Positions 7,363 to 16,276 are shown, numbered from the stretch's first letter. The stretch: DNA of 64,000 nucleotides from Halotia branconii CENA392 (GCF_029953635.1 NZ_CP124543.1:3327455-3391454); one strand, 5' to 3'. Notes: generated by a model from the sequence alone, not told the origin. Translations and numbers: made by a program.

Positions 7363-10014
7363 TCATGAAGTTGCTAAAGGCAATGTGAACCAGAAGGTTA
7401 ACCCGCGTCTGGTATTACTAATGACACCTATTTCACCACCATGCGCTTGAATAATTTGCCGACAAAGATACATTTTTAAGCCAATATCTGTAGAACAAGA
7501 GGCTTGGGGTTCGGGAACGTATAAATCGAACAGGCGATCGCTTTCTAACTTGTTCATCGCTACGCCGTCGTTTTGCATCTGAACGCGAACCATTTTGTTT
7601 GTAACTGCGGCTTTGACGGTAAAGTTTAATCCTGGTGGATTATGTTGCAAGCTGTAAGTTAACAAATTTTTTAAAACCCGCTGTAACCGAGTTTTATCTG
7701 CAATTACTAACGGTAAATCTTGAGGAACTAAGTTTTTCAGAGTCGCTTGGTTTTGGTGCAGCATTGGCTGTAATTCTGGGATTACTGTGCCTAGCACTGT
7801 GCTAAACCTGAGCATTTCCCGATTGAGGACAACTCCTTGATTTTTACAACAATGAATTTCTAGCAGTGAGTCAATCATTGTTAACTGGCGATCGTTACCT
7901 TGAATCATGCGCTCAAGAATAGACCGAGATACTGGAATCAGACATGAAGCGGATTCTGGAGCCAATCCCTGATTTTTCAGCAAATTTTGTAATACCATCA
8001 AATTACCCACAACTGAAGTTCGTAAATCGTGAGCAACTGTATGTAGAACCACATCTTTCACTCGTTGCATTTCTGCCAATTCTTGCATTTTCTGCTGCAA
8101 CTGAGCAGTACGTTCTTCTACTTGGTATTCTAGATTAGTGTTGAGTTGAGCTAATTCTTCGTAGAGTCGTACTTGCTGAATGGCGATCGCTAGTTGCTCA
8201 GACATCTGCTGTACCAAGTCAATTTCTATAGATTGCCAATGTCGAGGGTTAGAACATTGATGAGCAACCAAAGCACCTAATAATTCGTCACCCAACATAA
8301 TCGGTACAGCTAAGGTAGCTTTTGTGTGGAATTGTTGATAATGTGCTTGTAATTTGGTAGGTACTGTGACTTGGCTAACATCTTCAACGACACGCACCCG
8401 GTTAGTTGTCAGTAGTTTTTTTAACTCTTGCAGATAAGTTTTATCCTCAGTTTTCCAATCTAAGACTGAAGGATACTCTGGATTAACTGATTCTGCGATC
8501 GCTTTAGCTGCTGTATGAATATGATGTAGACCAATAAAAACTCGATCTGCTTGCAAAAATTGCCTAACTTCCGTTACAGTCGTTTGGAGAATTTGCTCTA
8601 AATTTAGTGAAGATCTAATTCTGACTAAAGTTTCTGTCAACAAGCGATCGCGCTGTGCTGAAAGGTGTAACTGTGCTTCTACTTGCTTGCGTTCGGTAAT
8701 GTCATGGTGAACTGCTAAAATGCAAGGAATATCATCCAAGTCAATGATTTCGGCTGAAAGCAATGCTGTAATTATCTCTCCCGACTTTTGGCGAAATTCA
8801 CACTCCCAGTTGCGAACGACTTTATTTGTCTGCAATTGTTGTAATAACTCGGTGCGATCACTTGGGTTTATCCAAATATCTAACTCAAAAACTTTACGGC
8901 CAATCACCTCATCTCGCTCGTAACCTGAAAGTCTAACAAAACTATCGTTAACTTCTATAAAGCGTCCGGTTTCGAGTGTGCTAATAGTAATCGGATCTGG
9001 ACTGCAATTAAAAGCTTTAGAAAATTTTTGAGCCAGATTTCGCAGAGTGACTTCTGCTTGTTTACGTTGTGTAATGTCTCGAACAATGGCTAAAACTTCA
9101 TTTTGACCACTGACTACCAACCTAGCTTCATAATCTCGGATTCCTGATGGTGTTGGCAAATGATATTCACAAGTCTGCAAAGTTTGAGAATCTAAAGTTT
9201 TGGCGATCGCTTCTTGACCAATGGCAGCGACATCATTTGGTAAAATATCCCACATATTTCTACCAATGATCTCTTCTTTGATAGAATAAAGGTTTGCTGC
9301 TTCGCCTTTCAAATCTAGATATTCGCCATCGCGGCTAATGCGAAACATTAAATCAGGAATAGCAGTCAAAATTGCTTGATATCGCGCTTCGCTGGCTCGT
9401 AATTGCTCCTCAGTTTGTTTGCGGTTTGTAATATCTATGACCAAACCATCCCAGAGAATATCACCGTTAGCTTGCCGTTGCAATTGGGCAGAACCTTGAA
9501 GCCACTTGAGTTTACCGCTAGGTGTGATGATGCGACCTTCCCAACTCCAAGGTATCAAAGTAGCTGTTGCAACTTCAATCGACTCTGTAAAAACCGTCAA
9601 ATCTTGGGGATGAATTAGTTCACATAGTATTTGAAAGTCTGTTTGTATAGCTTCTGGTTCTAATTCATAAAGTGCTTGACAGCCAGAACTAATATATAAA
9701 ACTTTCCAGCAACCATCTTGCTGTTGCACAAATTGGAAAATCATCCCTGGTAAATTAGCAGCGATTTTTTCCAACATAGTCATAGTCTCTGATGGAAAAT
9801 CTGGTTTATCCAGGGAGTTTACGGTTTCATCCACTCTTTGACCCTTTGAGACACAAGCAACCAGTGTGAGATTCAAGGCAACCACAGCCATTTTGACAGC
9901 TTTCGTTCTGTGAGCATAATTGCTAACTAAATAAAAACCATGCCTTCTTTCAGAGTAGTTCTGGATGTGGCGATCGCATTCACCCAATCGGGTGAACAAA
10001 GACTGAGGTGGCAA
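7363..10014 (-). CDS. PAS/GAF sensor histidine kinase-like protein with a degenerate ATPase domain
   Basis: This 883-residue protein contains three PAS domains (about residues 85-205, 210-320 and 330-445; each is followed by an ITxRKQ-type linker), a GAF domain (about 465-620), a coiled coil with a TAQLQQKMQELAEMQ segment, a HisKA helix with the phospho-acceptor motif VAHDLRTS (about 665), and a C-terminal HATPase fold. The HATPase motifs are off consensus: the N box reads NLLTYSLQHN, G1 reads NDGVAM and G2 reads STDIGLKMY. Kinase activity is therefore doubtful. No response regulator is adjacent. The start is uncertain: the first Met gives a long unstructured lead, and MTMLEKIAANLPG (about residue 78) is a plausible alternative. 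Confidence 0.85.
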   Translation of the reverse strand: MPPQSLFTRLGECDRHIQNYSERRHGFYLVSNYAHRTKAVKMAVVALNLTLVACVSKGQRVDETVNSLDKPDFPSETMTMLEKIAANLPGMIFQFVQQQDGCWKVLYISSGCQALYELEPEAIQTDFQILCELIHPQDLTVFTESIEVATATLIPWSWEGRIITPSGKLKWLQGSAQLQRQANGDILWDGLVIDITNRKQTEEQLRASEARYQAILTAIPDLMFRISRDGEYLDLKGEAANLYSIKEEIIGRNMWDILPNDVAAIGQEAIAKTLDSQTLQTCEYHLPTPSGIRDYEARLVVSGQNEVLAIVRDITQRKQAEVTLRNLAQKFSKAFNCSPDPITISTLETGRFIEVNDSFVRLSGYERDEVIGRKVFELDIWINPSDRTELLQQLQTNKVVRNWECEFRQKSGEIITALLSAEIIDLDDIPCILAVHHDITERKQVEAQLHLSAQRDRLLTETLVRIRSSLNLEQILQTTVTEVRQFLQADRVFIGLHHIHTAAKAIAESVNPEYPSVLDWKTEDKTYLQELKKLLTTNRVRVVEDVSQVTVPTKLQAHYQQFHTKATLAVPIMLGDELLGALVAHQCSNPRHWQSIEIDLVQQMSEQLAIAIQQVRLYEELAQLNTNLEYQVEERTAQLQQKMQELAEMQRVKDVVLHTVAHDLRTSVVGNLMVLQNLLKNQGLAPESASCLIPVSRSILERMIQGNDRQLTMIDSLLEIHCCKNQGVVLNREMLRFSTVLGTVIPELQPMLHQNQATLKNLVPQDLPLVIADKTRLQRVLKNLLTYSLQHNPPGLNFTVKAAVTNKMVRVQMQNDGVAMNKLESDRLFDLYVPEPQASCSTDIGLKMYLCRQIIQAHGGEIGVISNTRRGLTFWFTLPLATS

Positions 10015-10042
10015 AATGCAGTCAACAAAGATTCTTCATATA

Positions 10043-10066
10043 ATGTTAAAAACACTCTTTTAACAT
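10043..10066. promoter_or_regulatory. Perfect 9-bp inverted repeat between the kinase and ferredoxin genes
   Basis: The arms ATGTTAAAA and TTTTAACAT are separated by ACACTC, within the divergent intergenic region. This could be an operator for either gene or an AT-rich hairpin. No binding protein can be named. Confidence 0.4.
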
Positions 10067-10184
10067 CACATAAGCCACAGTTTGGTTAATAGAAAAATTT
10101 TTGGTAACAAAATCCAATTATGTGATCCGTCTACATTATCAGATAAAATAATACATTTGTCCGTTGCATCAACTGTTTTTGAAT

Positions 10185-10505
10185 ATGACTCAAACTTTCA
10201 CCGTCGAAATTAACCACCAAGGCAAAGTTCATACTTTACAAGTTCCTGAAAATGAAACTATATTATCGGTAGCCGATACAGCTGGGTTAGATTTGCCCAG
10301 TTCTTGTCATGCAGGTGTTTGTACAACTTGCGCTGGTCAAATTATCGAAGGAACTGTAGATCAAACTGATGGCATGGGTGTTAGTCTAGATTTGCAAAAA
10401 CAAGGTTACGTATTACTTTGTATCGCTTATCCCCGTTCTGATTTGAAAATTGAAACAGAAAAAGAAGAAGTAGTTTATCAATTACAATTTGGGAAAGATC
10501 AATAA
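10185..10505 (+). CDS. Plant-type [2Fe-2S] ferredoxin
   Basis: This is a one-electron carrier of 106 residues. The cluster ligands are C41, C46, C49 (SSCHAGVCTTCAG) and C79 (YVLLCIAYP), the standard plant-type spacing. The C-terminal tail EKEEVVYQLQFGKDQ is longer than in photosynthetic PetF, and the GTVDQTDGMGVSLD segment also differs from the housekeeping protein, so this is an accessory ferredoxin of unknown partner. The ATG at 10185 is preferred over an upstream in-frame TTG (10164) because the family normally starts a few residues before the first strand. It stands alone, with a terminator right after the stop. Confidence 0.92.
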   Translation: MTQTFTVEINHQGKVHTLQVPENETILSVADTAGLDLPSSCHAGVCTTCAGQIIEGTVDQTDGMGVSLDLQKQGYVLLCIAYPRSDLKIETEKEEVVYQLQFGKDQ

Positions 10506-10535
10506 AAACTCCATCCATGAAGGGATGAAGTTTTG
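10505..10535 (+). terminator. Rho-independent terminator of the ferredoxin gene
   Basis: The arm AACTCCATCC (10507-10516) pairs with GGGATGAAGTT (10522-10532), with one mismatch. The arm is followed by TT and preceded by an A-run, directly after the stop codon. Confidence 0.7.
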
Positions 10536-10712
10536 TTAGTAGTCAGTGGCAAAGATTTGTGAAAACCACCCATAAAGGGATAGGGTATTAAACTAAATTA
10601 CAAAAAACAACTAACAATTAACAATTGACCACTGACACGCGCAGCGTTAATTTTTTGACTTCATCCTTGATTAAGCTATTCTAGAAACTACAAATCAATA
10701 GGGTTTACAACA

Positions 10713-10892
10713 ATGACTACTCATTTTATTGCCGCAGAGATTGACTTACAAGAAACTCCTACAGAACTGCAAAAAGCTATTGAAACAGAGTTAAAAAAAC
10801 AAGGTGAACCCTTACGTTGGGCAATTACTTCTGTGGATAAAGAACAGCAAAAAGCTACAGTAGAAGCGGTTGTAACTAAAGTTGAGATTTAG
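10713..10892 (+). CDS. Conserved-looking 59-residue hypothetical protein
   Basis: The ORF begins MTTHFIAAEIDLQETP and ends VEAVVTKVEI. It has an ATG start, acidic/amphipathic composition, and a beta-helix-beta pattern (IAAEIDL, a helix around LQKAIETELKKQG, then WAITSVDKEQQKATVEAVV). No membrane segment or cysteine is present. A clear reading frame with sensible codon use and its isolated position suggest a real small gene. I do not recognise a function. It is below the length many gene callers keep. Confidence 0.6.
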   Translation: MTTHFIAAEIDLQETPTELQKAIETELKKQGEPLRWAITSVDKEQQKATVEAVVTKVEI

Positions 10893-10895
10893 ATC

Positions 10896-10933
10896 AGGGG
10901 CTAGGAGCTAGGGACTAGGAGCTAGGGGCTAGG
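10896..10933. repeat. GGGGCTA-type short tandem repeat
   Basis: Units alternate between GGGGCTA and GGAGCTA/GGACTA just downstream of the small ORF. Confidence 0.7.
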
Positions 10934-11126
10934 GAGTGTTTTCAAACTCGAACTGTAGATTGGGGAGAATTGTAGGTTGGGTTGACGTAAGGAAACCCAA
11001 CAAAGCAACGTAAATGTTGGGTAAAGTGATCGCTAAAATTTAATGATTTAGAGATTTTACAGATTCAATCAACCCAGCAAATTAAGCTTGTCGCGCTACT
11101 ACTATAAGGGTTTGAAAACAGTCTCT
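10934..11126. mobile_element. Possible MITE or IS remnant with TGTTTTCAAAC ends
   Basis: TGTTTTCAAAC (10937-10947) is matched by the inverted GTTTGAAAACA (11110-11120). Inside is a second inverted pair built on GTAGGTTGGGTT/AACCCAAC. There is no ORF inside and no convincing target duplication, so it could also be a composite of dispersed repeats. This covers most of the gap between the 59-aa gene and the DUF3326 gene. Confidence 0.35.
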
Positions 11127-11245
11127 AAAAACTAGGGGTTAGAGTGTACCTTATGTAAAAATGCATGTAATTAGACCTGCTCGTGTAGGTCTTGTAGTGC
11201 TATACTTCGAGCTTGTGGACGTTATTGATAATTGGAGCGCAGTTT

Positions 11246-12310
11246 ATGAATCAACGTCCCTACACTGCTATTTTAATTATACCTACTGGCATTGGGGCGG
11301 CGATTGGGGGTTATGCAGGAGATGCTTTACCTGTTGCCAAAGTTTTAGCCCAAGTTTGCGATCGCCTGATTACTCACCCCAACGTTCTCAATGGTGCGAG
11401 TTTATACTGGAACATTGACAATGCTTTCTATGTTGAAGGTTATGGGCTTGACAAATTTGCAGCGGGATGTTGGGGTTTACGCCCAGTACGTACTAATAAA
11501 ATCGGTTTGCTTTTAGATCAAGGCATTGAGCCAGATTTGCGGCTACGACATTTACAAGCAGCAGATGCAGCCAGAGCAACTCTTGGCTTAACCCTTACAG
11601 ATTATATAATTACTGATGCGCCATTAAATGTAGAATTACGAACTGCGCCATCGGGAGTAAGTTGGGGAACCATTGGCAACCCTGATAGTTTATTAAGGGC
11701 AGCTGAAGTATTAATTAAAAAAGCAGGAGCAGAAGCGATCGCAGTTGTTGCCCGTTTCCCAGATAATATGGATGAACAAGCAGTACAAAACTATCGCCAC
11801 GGCAAAGGTGTAGACCCCTTAGCGGGTGCAGAAGCAGTCGTCAGCCATTTAATCGTGCGGACTTTTCAAATTCCTTGCGCCCATTCTCCTGCTTTAGCGG
11901 ATGTACCACCAGATCCCAATTTATCTCCCCGTGCTGCCGCCGAAGAATTAGGCTATACTTTTTTACCGAGTGTCCTTGTTGGCTTGAGTCGCGCCCCACA
12001 ATTTATTGTAGAGAAAAAACACCAAGATATCTGGGCAGATCAAATAGATGCTGCGATCGCACCTGCTTATGCTTGTGGTAGCAGTGCCTTACTTGCTTTA
12101 AGCCAAAGCCAATGCCAAATTATTACAGTAGAAGAAAATAAAACTTTAATTCAAGTTCCTCCTCAACCCTTGGGGATCAAATCCATTCAGGTAAACTCAT
12201 ATTTAGAAGCAGTGGGTATATTGGTAGCACATAAAGCGGGAATCAATCCATCTGCGCTTTGTCCTCAAATATCCTCTTTGCAGCCAATAGTCAGATCAAT
12301 TAAAAATTAA
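11246..12310 (+). CDS. DUF3326 family protein
   Basis: This 354-residue protein belongs to a family seen mainly in cyanobacteria and plants, with no assigned reaction. It begins MNQRPYTAILIIPTGIGAAIGGYAGDA and contains CDRLITHPNVLNGASLYW, WGLRPVRTNKIGLLLD, a VVARFPDN segment and IPCAHSPAL. The glycine-rich start resembles a nucleotide-type loop, but no catalytic signature can be assigned. The ATG at 11246 is chosen over the in-frame TTG (11213) upstream because it matches the family's N-terminus. It is likely monocistronic. Confidence 0.85.
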   Translation: MNQRPYTAILIIPTGIGAAIGGYAGDALPVAKVLAQVCDRLITHPNVLNGASLYWNIDNAFYVEGYGLDKFAAGCWGLRPVRTNKIGLLLDQGIEPDLRLRHLQAADAARATLGLTLTDYIITDAPLNVELRTAPSGVSWGTIGNPDSLLRAAEVLIKKAGAEAIAVVARFPDNMDEQAVQNYRHGKGVDPLAGAEAVVSHLIVRTFQIPCAHSPALADVPPDPNLSPRAAAEELGYTFLPSVLVGLSRAPQFIVEKKHQDIWADQIDAAIAPAYACGSSALLALSQSQCQIITVEENKTLIQVPPQPLGIKSIQVNSYLEAVGILVAHKAGINPSALCPQISSLQPIVRSIKN

Positions 12311-12411
12311 AAATGTAAAATTAAAAATTAAAGACATTACGATTTTTAATCTTTAAATTTTAATTAAGACTGGTCAGTAGTTTTCCTTGTATTCTTACTC
12401 CCTAAATACCC

Positions 12412-12993
12412 GTGGTTAAACAACAAAAACACGAACCAGAAACTCCATACTTGTCACGTATCCAAGTCTTGGTAGCTATGGGAGTGACTTCAGTCCTTCT
12501 ATGGATAGTCGCCAAGGTGTGGTTAAACTTTGGTAATGTTTATCTATTTAAGTTGCATTGGGATGAAAAAGATTTACTTTTAGGACTGGGATTAGGTTTA
12601 TTCATCACTGCTTTGAGTGGTTTAGCTTACCGCCTTTGCTCTCCCTATCGTAAAAGTGCAGATTATTACTTAGAATTAGTACTAAGACCCTTAGCTTTGC
12701 CTGATTTAATTTGGTTAGGGTTGCTACCGGGGTTAAGCGAAGAATTATTATTTCGAGGTGTGATGCTTCCAGCCTTAGGCTTAGATCATCTAGCTGTAAT
12801 TGTTTCTAGTGTTTGCTTTGGCGTTTTACATTTCAGCGGTTCTCAACAATGGCCTTATGTGATTTGGGCATCTATTATTGGGTTAATTTTAGGATACAGT
12901 GCCTTGCTTAGTGGTAATTTATTAGTGCCAATTATCGCTCATATTACGACAAATTTAATTTCTAGTTATTTGTGGAAAATGGGACGTGTGTAG
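12412..12993 (+). CDS. CPBP-family intramembrane metalloprotease
   Basis: This 193-residue membrane protein is of the CAAX-protease/bacteriocin-processing (Abi) type. It has about five or six hydrophobic segments. The motifs are EELLFRGVMLPAL (paired Glu and Arg, about residue 110), a histidine in GVLHFSG (about 141) and a final His in PIIAHITTN (about 180), which together form the expected metal site. The start codon is GTG. In cyanobacteria these enzymes are usually of unknown substrate. It lies 100 bp after the DUF3326 gene, behind an AT-rich spacer of TTAAAAATTAAA units. Confidence 0.88.
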   Translation: MVKQQKHEPETPYLSRIQVLVAMGVTSVLLWIVAKVWLNFGNVYLFKLHWDEKDLLLGLGLGLFITALSGLAYRLCSPYRKSADYYLELVLRPLALPDLIWLGLLPGLSEELLFRGVMLPALGLDHLAVIVSSVCFGVLHFSGSQQWPYVIWASIIGLILGYSALLSGNLLVPIIAHITTNLISSYLWKMGRV

Positions 12994-13010
12994 GATAGGG
13001 GAAATGCACC

Positions 13011-13112
13011 TTATTTTCTAATAAAAACTAAAGAAGATTTCAAAGTAACATAGATAATTGTCAAAGCTGAGATAATGATAATAAAAATTAATAAAAAAAC
13101 TCCCCAAGCCAT
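13011..13112 (-). CDS. Possible 33-residue single-membrane-span peptide
   Basis: An ATG-started frame encodes MAWGVFLLIFIIIISALTI, then a polar end with SSLVFIRK. It would be a lone transmembrane helix with a basic C-terminus, the build of small membrane proteins or type I toxins. No good Shine-Dalgarno precedes it and the region is AT-rich, so chance cannot be excluded. It sits between the CPBP gene and the old end of the CRISPR array. I do not recognise it. Confidence 0.3.
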   Translation of the reverse strand: MAWGVFLLIFIIIISALTIIYVTLKSSLVFIRK

Positions 13113-13221
13113 AATTAATTTATCTAAAATTAATTGATTATCTATGAATACTAAAGAAACTCATTGATTGGGTACGGGTACTTAAAAATATGTTTCTCTG
13201 GATAGAAAGGGAAACGTCAAA

Positions 13222-13351
13222 GTTTCAATCCCTAATATAGCAATCCTATTTGATTTTGATAGGCTCAGATCCCCGACTTCTTTGAGAAGTCGGGGATCTT
13301 GTTGTTCACGAATAATTTAGGACTGCTATAGGAAGTTAATTGAATTTCAAC
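13222..13351 (-). repeat. Leader-distal CRISPR repeat split by an insertion
   Basis: Positions 13222-13237 match the first 16 nt of the array repeat exactly, and 13329-13351 match its remainder with three substitutions. The halves are separated by the 91-bp element at 13238-13328. A 32-nt spacer separates this broken unit from the first intact repeat. Confidence 0.85.
13238..13328. mobile_element. 91-bp MITE inserted in a CRISPR repeat
   Basis: The terminal inverted repeats are TAGCAATCCTA (13238-13248) and TAGGACTGCTA (13318-13328), which match at 10 of 11 positions. The central hairpin has arms GATCCCCGACTTCT and AGAAGTCGGGGATC (13269-13299). TA lies on both sides (13236-13237 and 13329-13330), consistent with the TA target duplication of IS630/Tc1-mariner-type transposases. 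It has no coding capacity, so mobilisation would need a transposase elsewhere. Confidence 0.85.
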
Positions 13352-13383
13352 AATTTCTGTTAGTAACTCAGAATTAATAATTC

Positions 13384-14710
13384 GTTTCAATCCCTAATAG
13401 GGAGTTAATGAAATTTCAATACCCTAAAATCAATGCTGGTATTTCGCTGCGTAAAGTTTCAATCCCTAATAGGGAGTTAATGAAATTTCAACCAAGATGT
13501 CCCGCATCGCTGATTGGTTACATCTCGTTTCAATCCCTAATAGGGAGTTAATGAAATTTCAACAGAAAGCGCAAATTTTAAGCCTGATAAGGATTTTGTG
13601 TTTCAATCCCTAATAGGGAGTTAATGAAATTTCAACATAAAGTAGACATTGCCACAAGGGAATTATCCAAGGTTTCAATCCCTAATAGGGAGTTAATGAA
13701 ATTTCAACAAGGTAGCTTAATTTTAAGAATAGTTTCATTGTTGTTTCAATCCCTAATAGGGAGTTAATGAAATTTCAACTGATAGAACTCATCATAAACA
13801 GCGTAAACCTTATCGTTTCAATCCCTAATAGGGAGTTAATGAAATTTCAACATCAATCGAGAAATGAGGTTTGATATTGAGCAACTTGGTTTCAATCCCT
13901 AATAGGGAGTTAATGAAATTTCAACCGGAATTATTAAACTGGAATTTAATAATGATAAAGTTTCAATCCCTAATAGGGAGTTAATGAAATTTCAACATAA
14001 AAAGTTAGGCATACAAGATTTAAAACTATCAGTTTCAATCCCTAATAGGGAGTTAATGAAATTTCAACACACAATTTTTACTTTCTTCTATGCCAAAAAA
14101 TGTTTCAATCCCTAATAGGGAGTTAATGAAATTTCAACAAAGGTGATTGTGAGGGAATACTTGTATTAAATGTTTCAATCCCTAATAGGGAGTTAATGAA
14201 ATTTCAACTAAACAAGTGTTTCTAGTATATGTTCCGTTTTTGGTTTCAATCCCTAATAGGGAGTTAATGAAATTTCAACCTTCCACAGCTACCGCCATTG
14301 GCACAAACAGCTTGTTTCAATCCCTAATAGGGAGTTAATGAAATTTCAACACGAATTTAATGCAGGTTCCCAAACTAGTGCGATTGTTTCAATCCCTAAT
14401 AGGGAGTTAATGAAATTTCAACTGCAATATTATACTCTTAGAAACTGACTGCTAGGGTTTCAATCCCTAATAGGGAGTTAATGAAATTTCAACTTCGTCA
14501 TTTGTTAATTGAAGATCAAGAACTTCTTTTGTTTCAATCCCTAATAGGGAGTTAATGAAATTTCAACTCTTCTTTCATGCAATATTATACTCTTAGAAAC
14601 TGTTTCAATCCCTAATAGGGAGTTAATGAAATTTCAACCTGCCGGGGCTTTAGAGAAGGATGGATATAAATATGTTTCAATCCCTAATAGGGAGTTAATG
14701 AAATTTCAAC
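13384..14710 (-). CRISPR. Type I-D CRISPR array: 19 repeats of 37 nt, 18 spacers of 33-37 nt
   Basis: Repeats start at 13384, 13456, 13527, 13600, 13672, 13743, 13815, 13889, 13960, 14032, 14102, 14172, 14243, 14314, 14386, 14457, 14531, 14602 and 14674. All are identical except that the leftmost ends in T instead of C. On the plus strand the unit starts GTTTCAATCCCTAATAGG and ends GAAATTTCAAC. On the minus strand it ends GGGATTGAAAC, giving the usual 5' handle AUUGAAAC. Transcription is therefore leftward from the leader next to cas2, and the degenerate end at left is the oldest. Spacers 14423-14456 and 14568-14601 share 24 nt. No spacer matches anything I noticed in this window. Confidence 0.99.
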
Positions 14711-14921
14711 GGCGGCTACCTAAAAGCTAGCGTGTATTAGGTTTTCAAGGTTCTGTGGCGCGAATGAGCAAATCATAGCATGGGAAATCGGCATTAAATT
14801 GGAGCAAAATGGCTAAAATAGAGTCTGTGTAAGGTGCGCGGGTACTTGAACAACTATTTTTTCTAAAACTCTTGCACCAGGAAGATTTGAAGCACTTTTT
14901 CACCAATCTCTTTTTAAACAG
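14711..14921 (-). promoter_or_regulatory. CRISPR leader between cas2 and the array
   Basis: This is the AT-rich, gene-free stretch on the upstream side of the newest repeat. On the minus strand a TATGAT -10-like hexamer lies about 70 nt before the first repeat, with only a weak -35. GGTGC and GCACC arms (14831-14876) could form a stem. The leader role is inferred from position and repeat orientation. Confidence 0.6.
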
Positions 14922-15209
14922 CTAACCATCCGCGCATTCAGCAAAAAAAATAGTGTCATCACGAATTTTTTCTCCGCCAATACGTTCAACTTTACCTACA
15001 CAACAGGCACATAAGAAGTAAAAGAGGATACTATCGCTTTCAGGCTTGATTAACTTATTCAAGCGCGATCGCAATTTAGCATACTGAGTATCAGTTAGAT
15101 AACATTCAAACACACTATACTGTACCCACTGTCCATAAGACTTGAGAATTTTATGGATTTTGGTACGGCGTTTATCTTCTGAAATATCGTAGGACACAAT
15201 CACATTCAT
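14922..15209 (-). CDS. cas2: CRISPR-associated endoribonuclease Cas2
   Basis: This 95-residue protein is a ferredoxin-fold subunit of the Cas1-Cas2 integrase that inserts new spacers at the leader end. It starts MNVIVSYDISEDKRRTKIHK (with the conserved Asp of YDI), has YGQWVQYSVFEC and a CxxC-like CACCVGKVERIG region. It is the last gene of the minus-strand cas run and lies 21 bp after cas1. The leader and array follow directly, the usual adaptation-module layout. Confidence 0.96.
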   Translation of the reverse strand: MNVIVSYDISEDKRRTKIHKILKSYGQWVQYSVFECYLTDTQYAKLRSRLNKLIKPESDSILFYFLCACCVGKVERIGGEKIRDDTIFFAECADG

Positions 15210-15230
15210 TGCTATTTTCTTCTCTAGTTT

Positions 15231-16235
15231 CTACTTCAAAACCAATGGGGGATATTTTTCTGTTTCACCCATTAAGTATTTCGCTAATAATCGAGCCTGT
15301 AGTTCAAATGCTTCTTGGTAACTACATTTACGTCCTAATACAGGATGTTTAAATTCAGATTGTTTCTTTTGTGCGTATTGCTGCAAAAATCTTTTTCGCC
15401 CTTCTGGGGTTAAAGAAACTGCTCCACTCAAAGGTTCTGTCAGAAAATCTATTGGTGTCAACAGTTGCTTATTTAATGTAGACAATACTACTGCATCTAC
15501 TATTAAAGGACGAAATTCTTCCATTAAATCTAATGCCAATGACGGTCTACCATAACGTTCACAATGTAAGTATCCTAAATATGGATCAAATCCTGCAATG
15601 TTGACTGCACCTTGAATATCATGCCGTAATAATGAATAGCCAAAGCTAAGTAAAGAATTAACTGGATCTGTTGGAGGACGGCGAACACGGTTATTAAAAC
15701 TAAATTCTGTAGTCCGAATTAATTGGTTAAAACAAGCAAAATAAGCAGCGCTTCCAGCACCTTCCAATCCTCGCAATGAATTAATATTTTTAGTAGTCTC
15801 GATTGGTGCGATCGCTTGTTCTAAACGTGTTACATTCACAGATAAATCTAAGTTTGAATTTTCACGTTGGCGACGGATGAGAAAATTACGGTAGTTTTTC
15901 AGCTTTCCACGGACAAAACCTTGTACTAGATGAATGGCTTGGGCTGATTCACCTATTGCTTGCCATTGAGCCTTACGCACAAAGATATTCTTAGTCACTT
16001 CTGGTTGCAAAGTCCCTAAGTAACAACCATTATTTGTCAGAAAAGTTAAAGGTATATGCCGTTCTAGTAATTCAGAAATAGCAGCAGGTGAAATGGTTGC
16101 ACGTCCTAAAATTACAACACCATCTATTTTAATTAATGGAACATCTAAAATTGTCTTTTTATCGAATTTGACATGAAGTCGCTCGTCAATTTTGCCAACG
16201 AAAGCATCATCTTGAGTAACGTATACTGTACCCAT
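15231..16235 (-). CDS. cas1: CRISPR integrase Cas1
   Basis: This is the catalytic subunit for spacer integration, about 334 residues. The metal-binding residues are visible: Glu in RGLEGAGSAAYF (about 158), His in LGYLHCERYGRPSLALDL (about 224) and Glu in LMEEFRP (about 239). The N-terminal beta domain starts MGTVYVTQDDAFVGKIDERL. The ATG at 16235 is preferred over the GTG at 16247 because the family begins at this strand. It lies upstream of cas2 and downstream of cas4. Confidence 0.97.
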   Translation of the reverse strand: MGTVYVTQDDAFVGKIDERLHVKFDKKTILDVPLIKIDGVVILGRATISPAAISELLERHIPLTFLTNNGCYLGTLQPEVTKNIFVRKAQWQAIGESAQAIHLVQGFVRGKLKNYRNFLIRRQRENSNLDLSVNVTRLEQAIAPIETTKNINSLRGLEGAGSAAYFACFNQLIRTTEFSFNNRVRRPPTDPVNSLLSFGYSLLRHDIQGAVNIAGFDPYLGYLHCERYGRPSLALDLMEEFRPLIVDAVVLSTLNKQLLTPIDFLTEPLSGAVSLTPEGRKRFLQQYAQKKQSEFKHPVLGRKCSYQEAFELQARLLAKYLMGETEKYPPLVLK

Positions 16236-16276
16236 AGTTACATCCACAATTAATTAACTTATGTAATGATTTTTAA

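Noticed and set aside
11161..11418. 85-codon frame before the DUF3326 gene
   Set aside because: It overlaps DUF3326 in another frame and has no recognisable domain.
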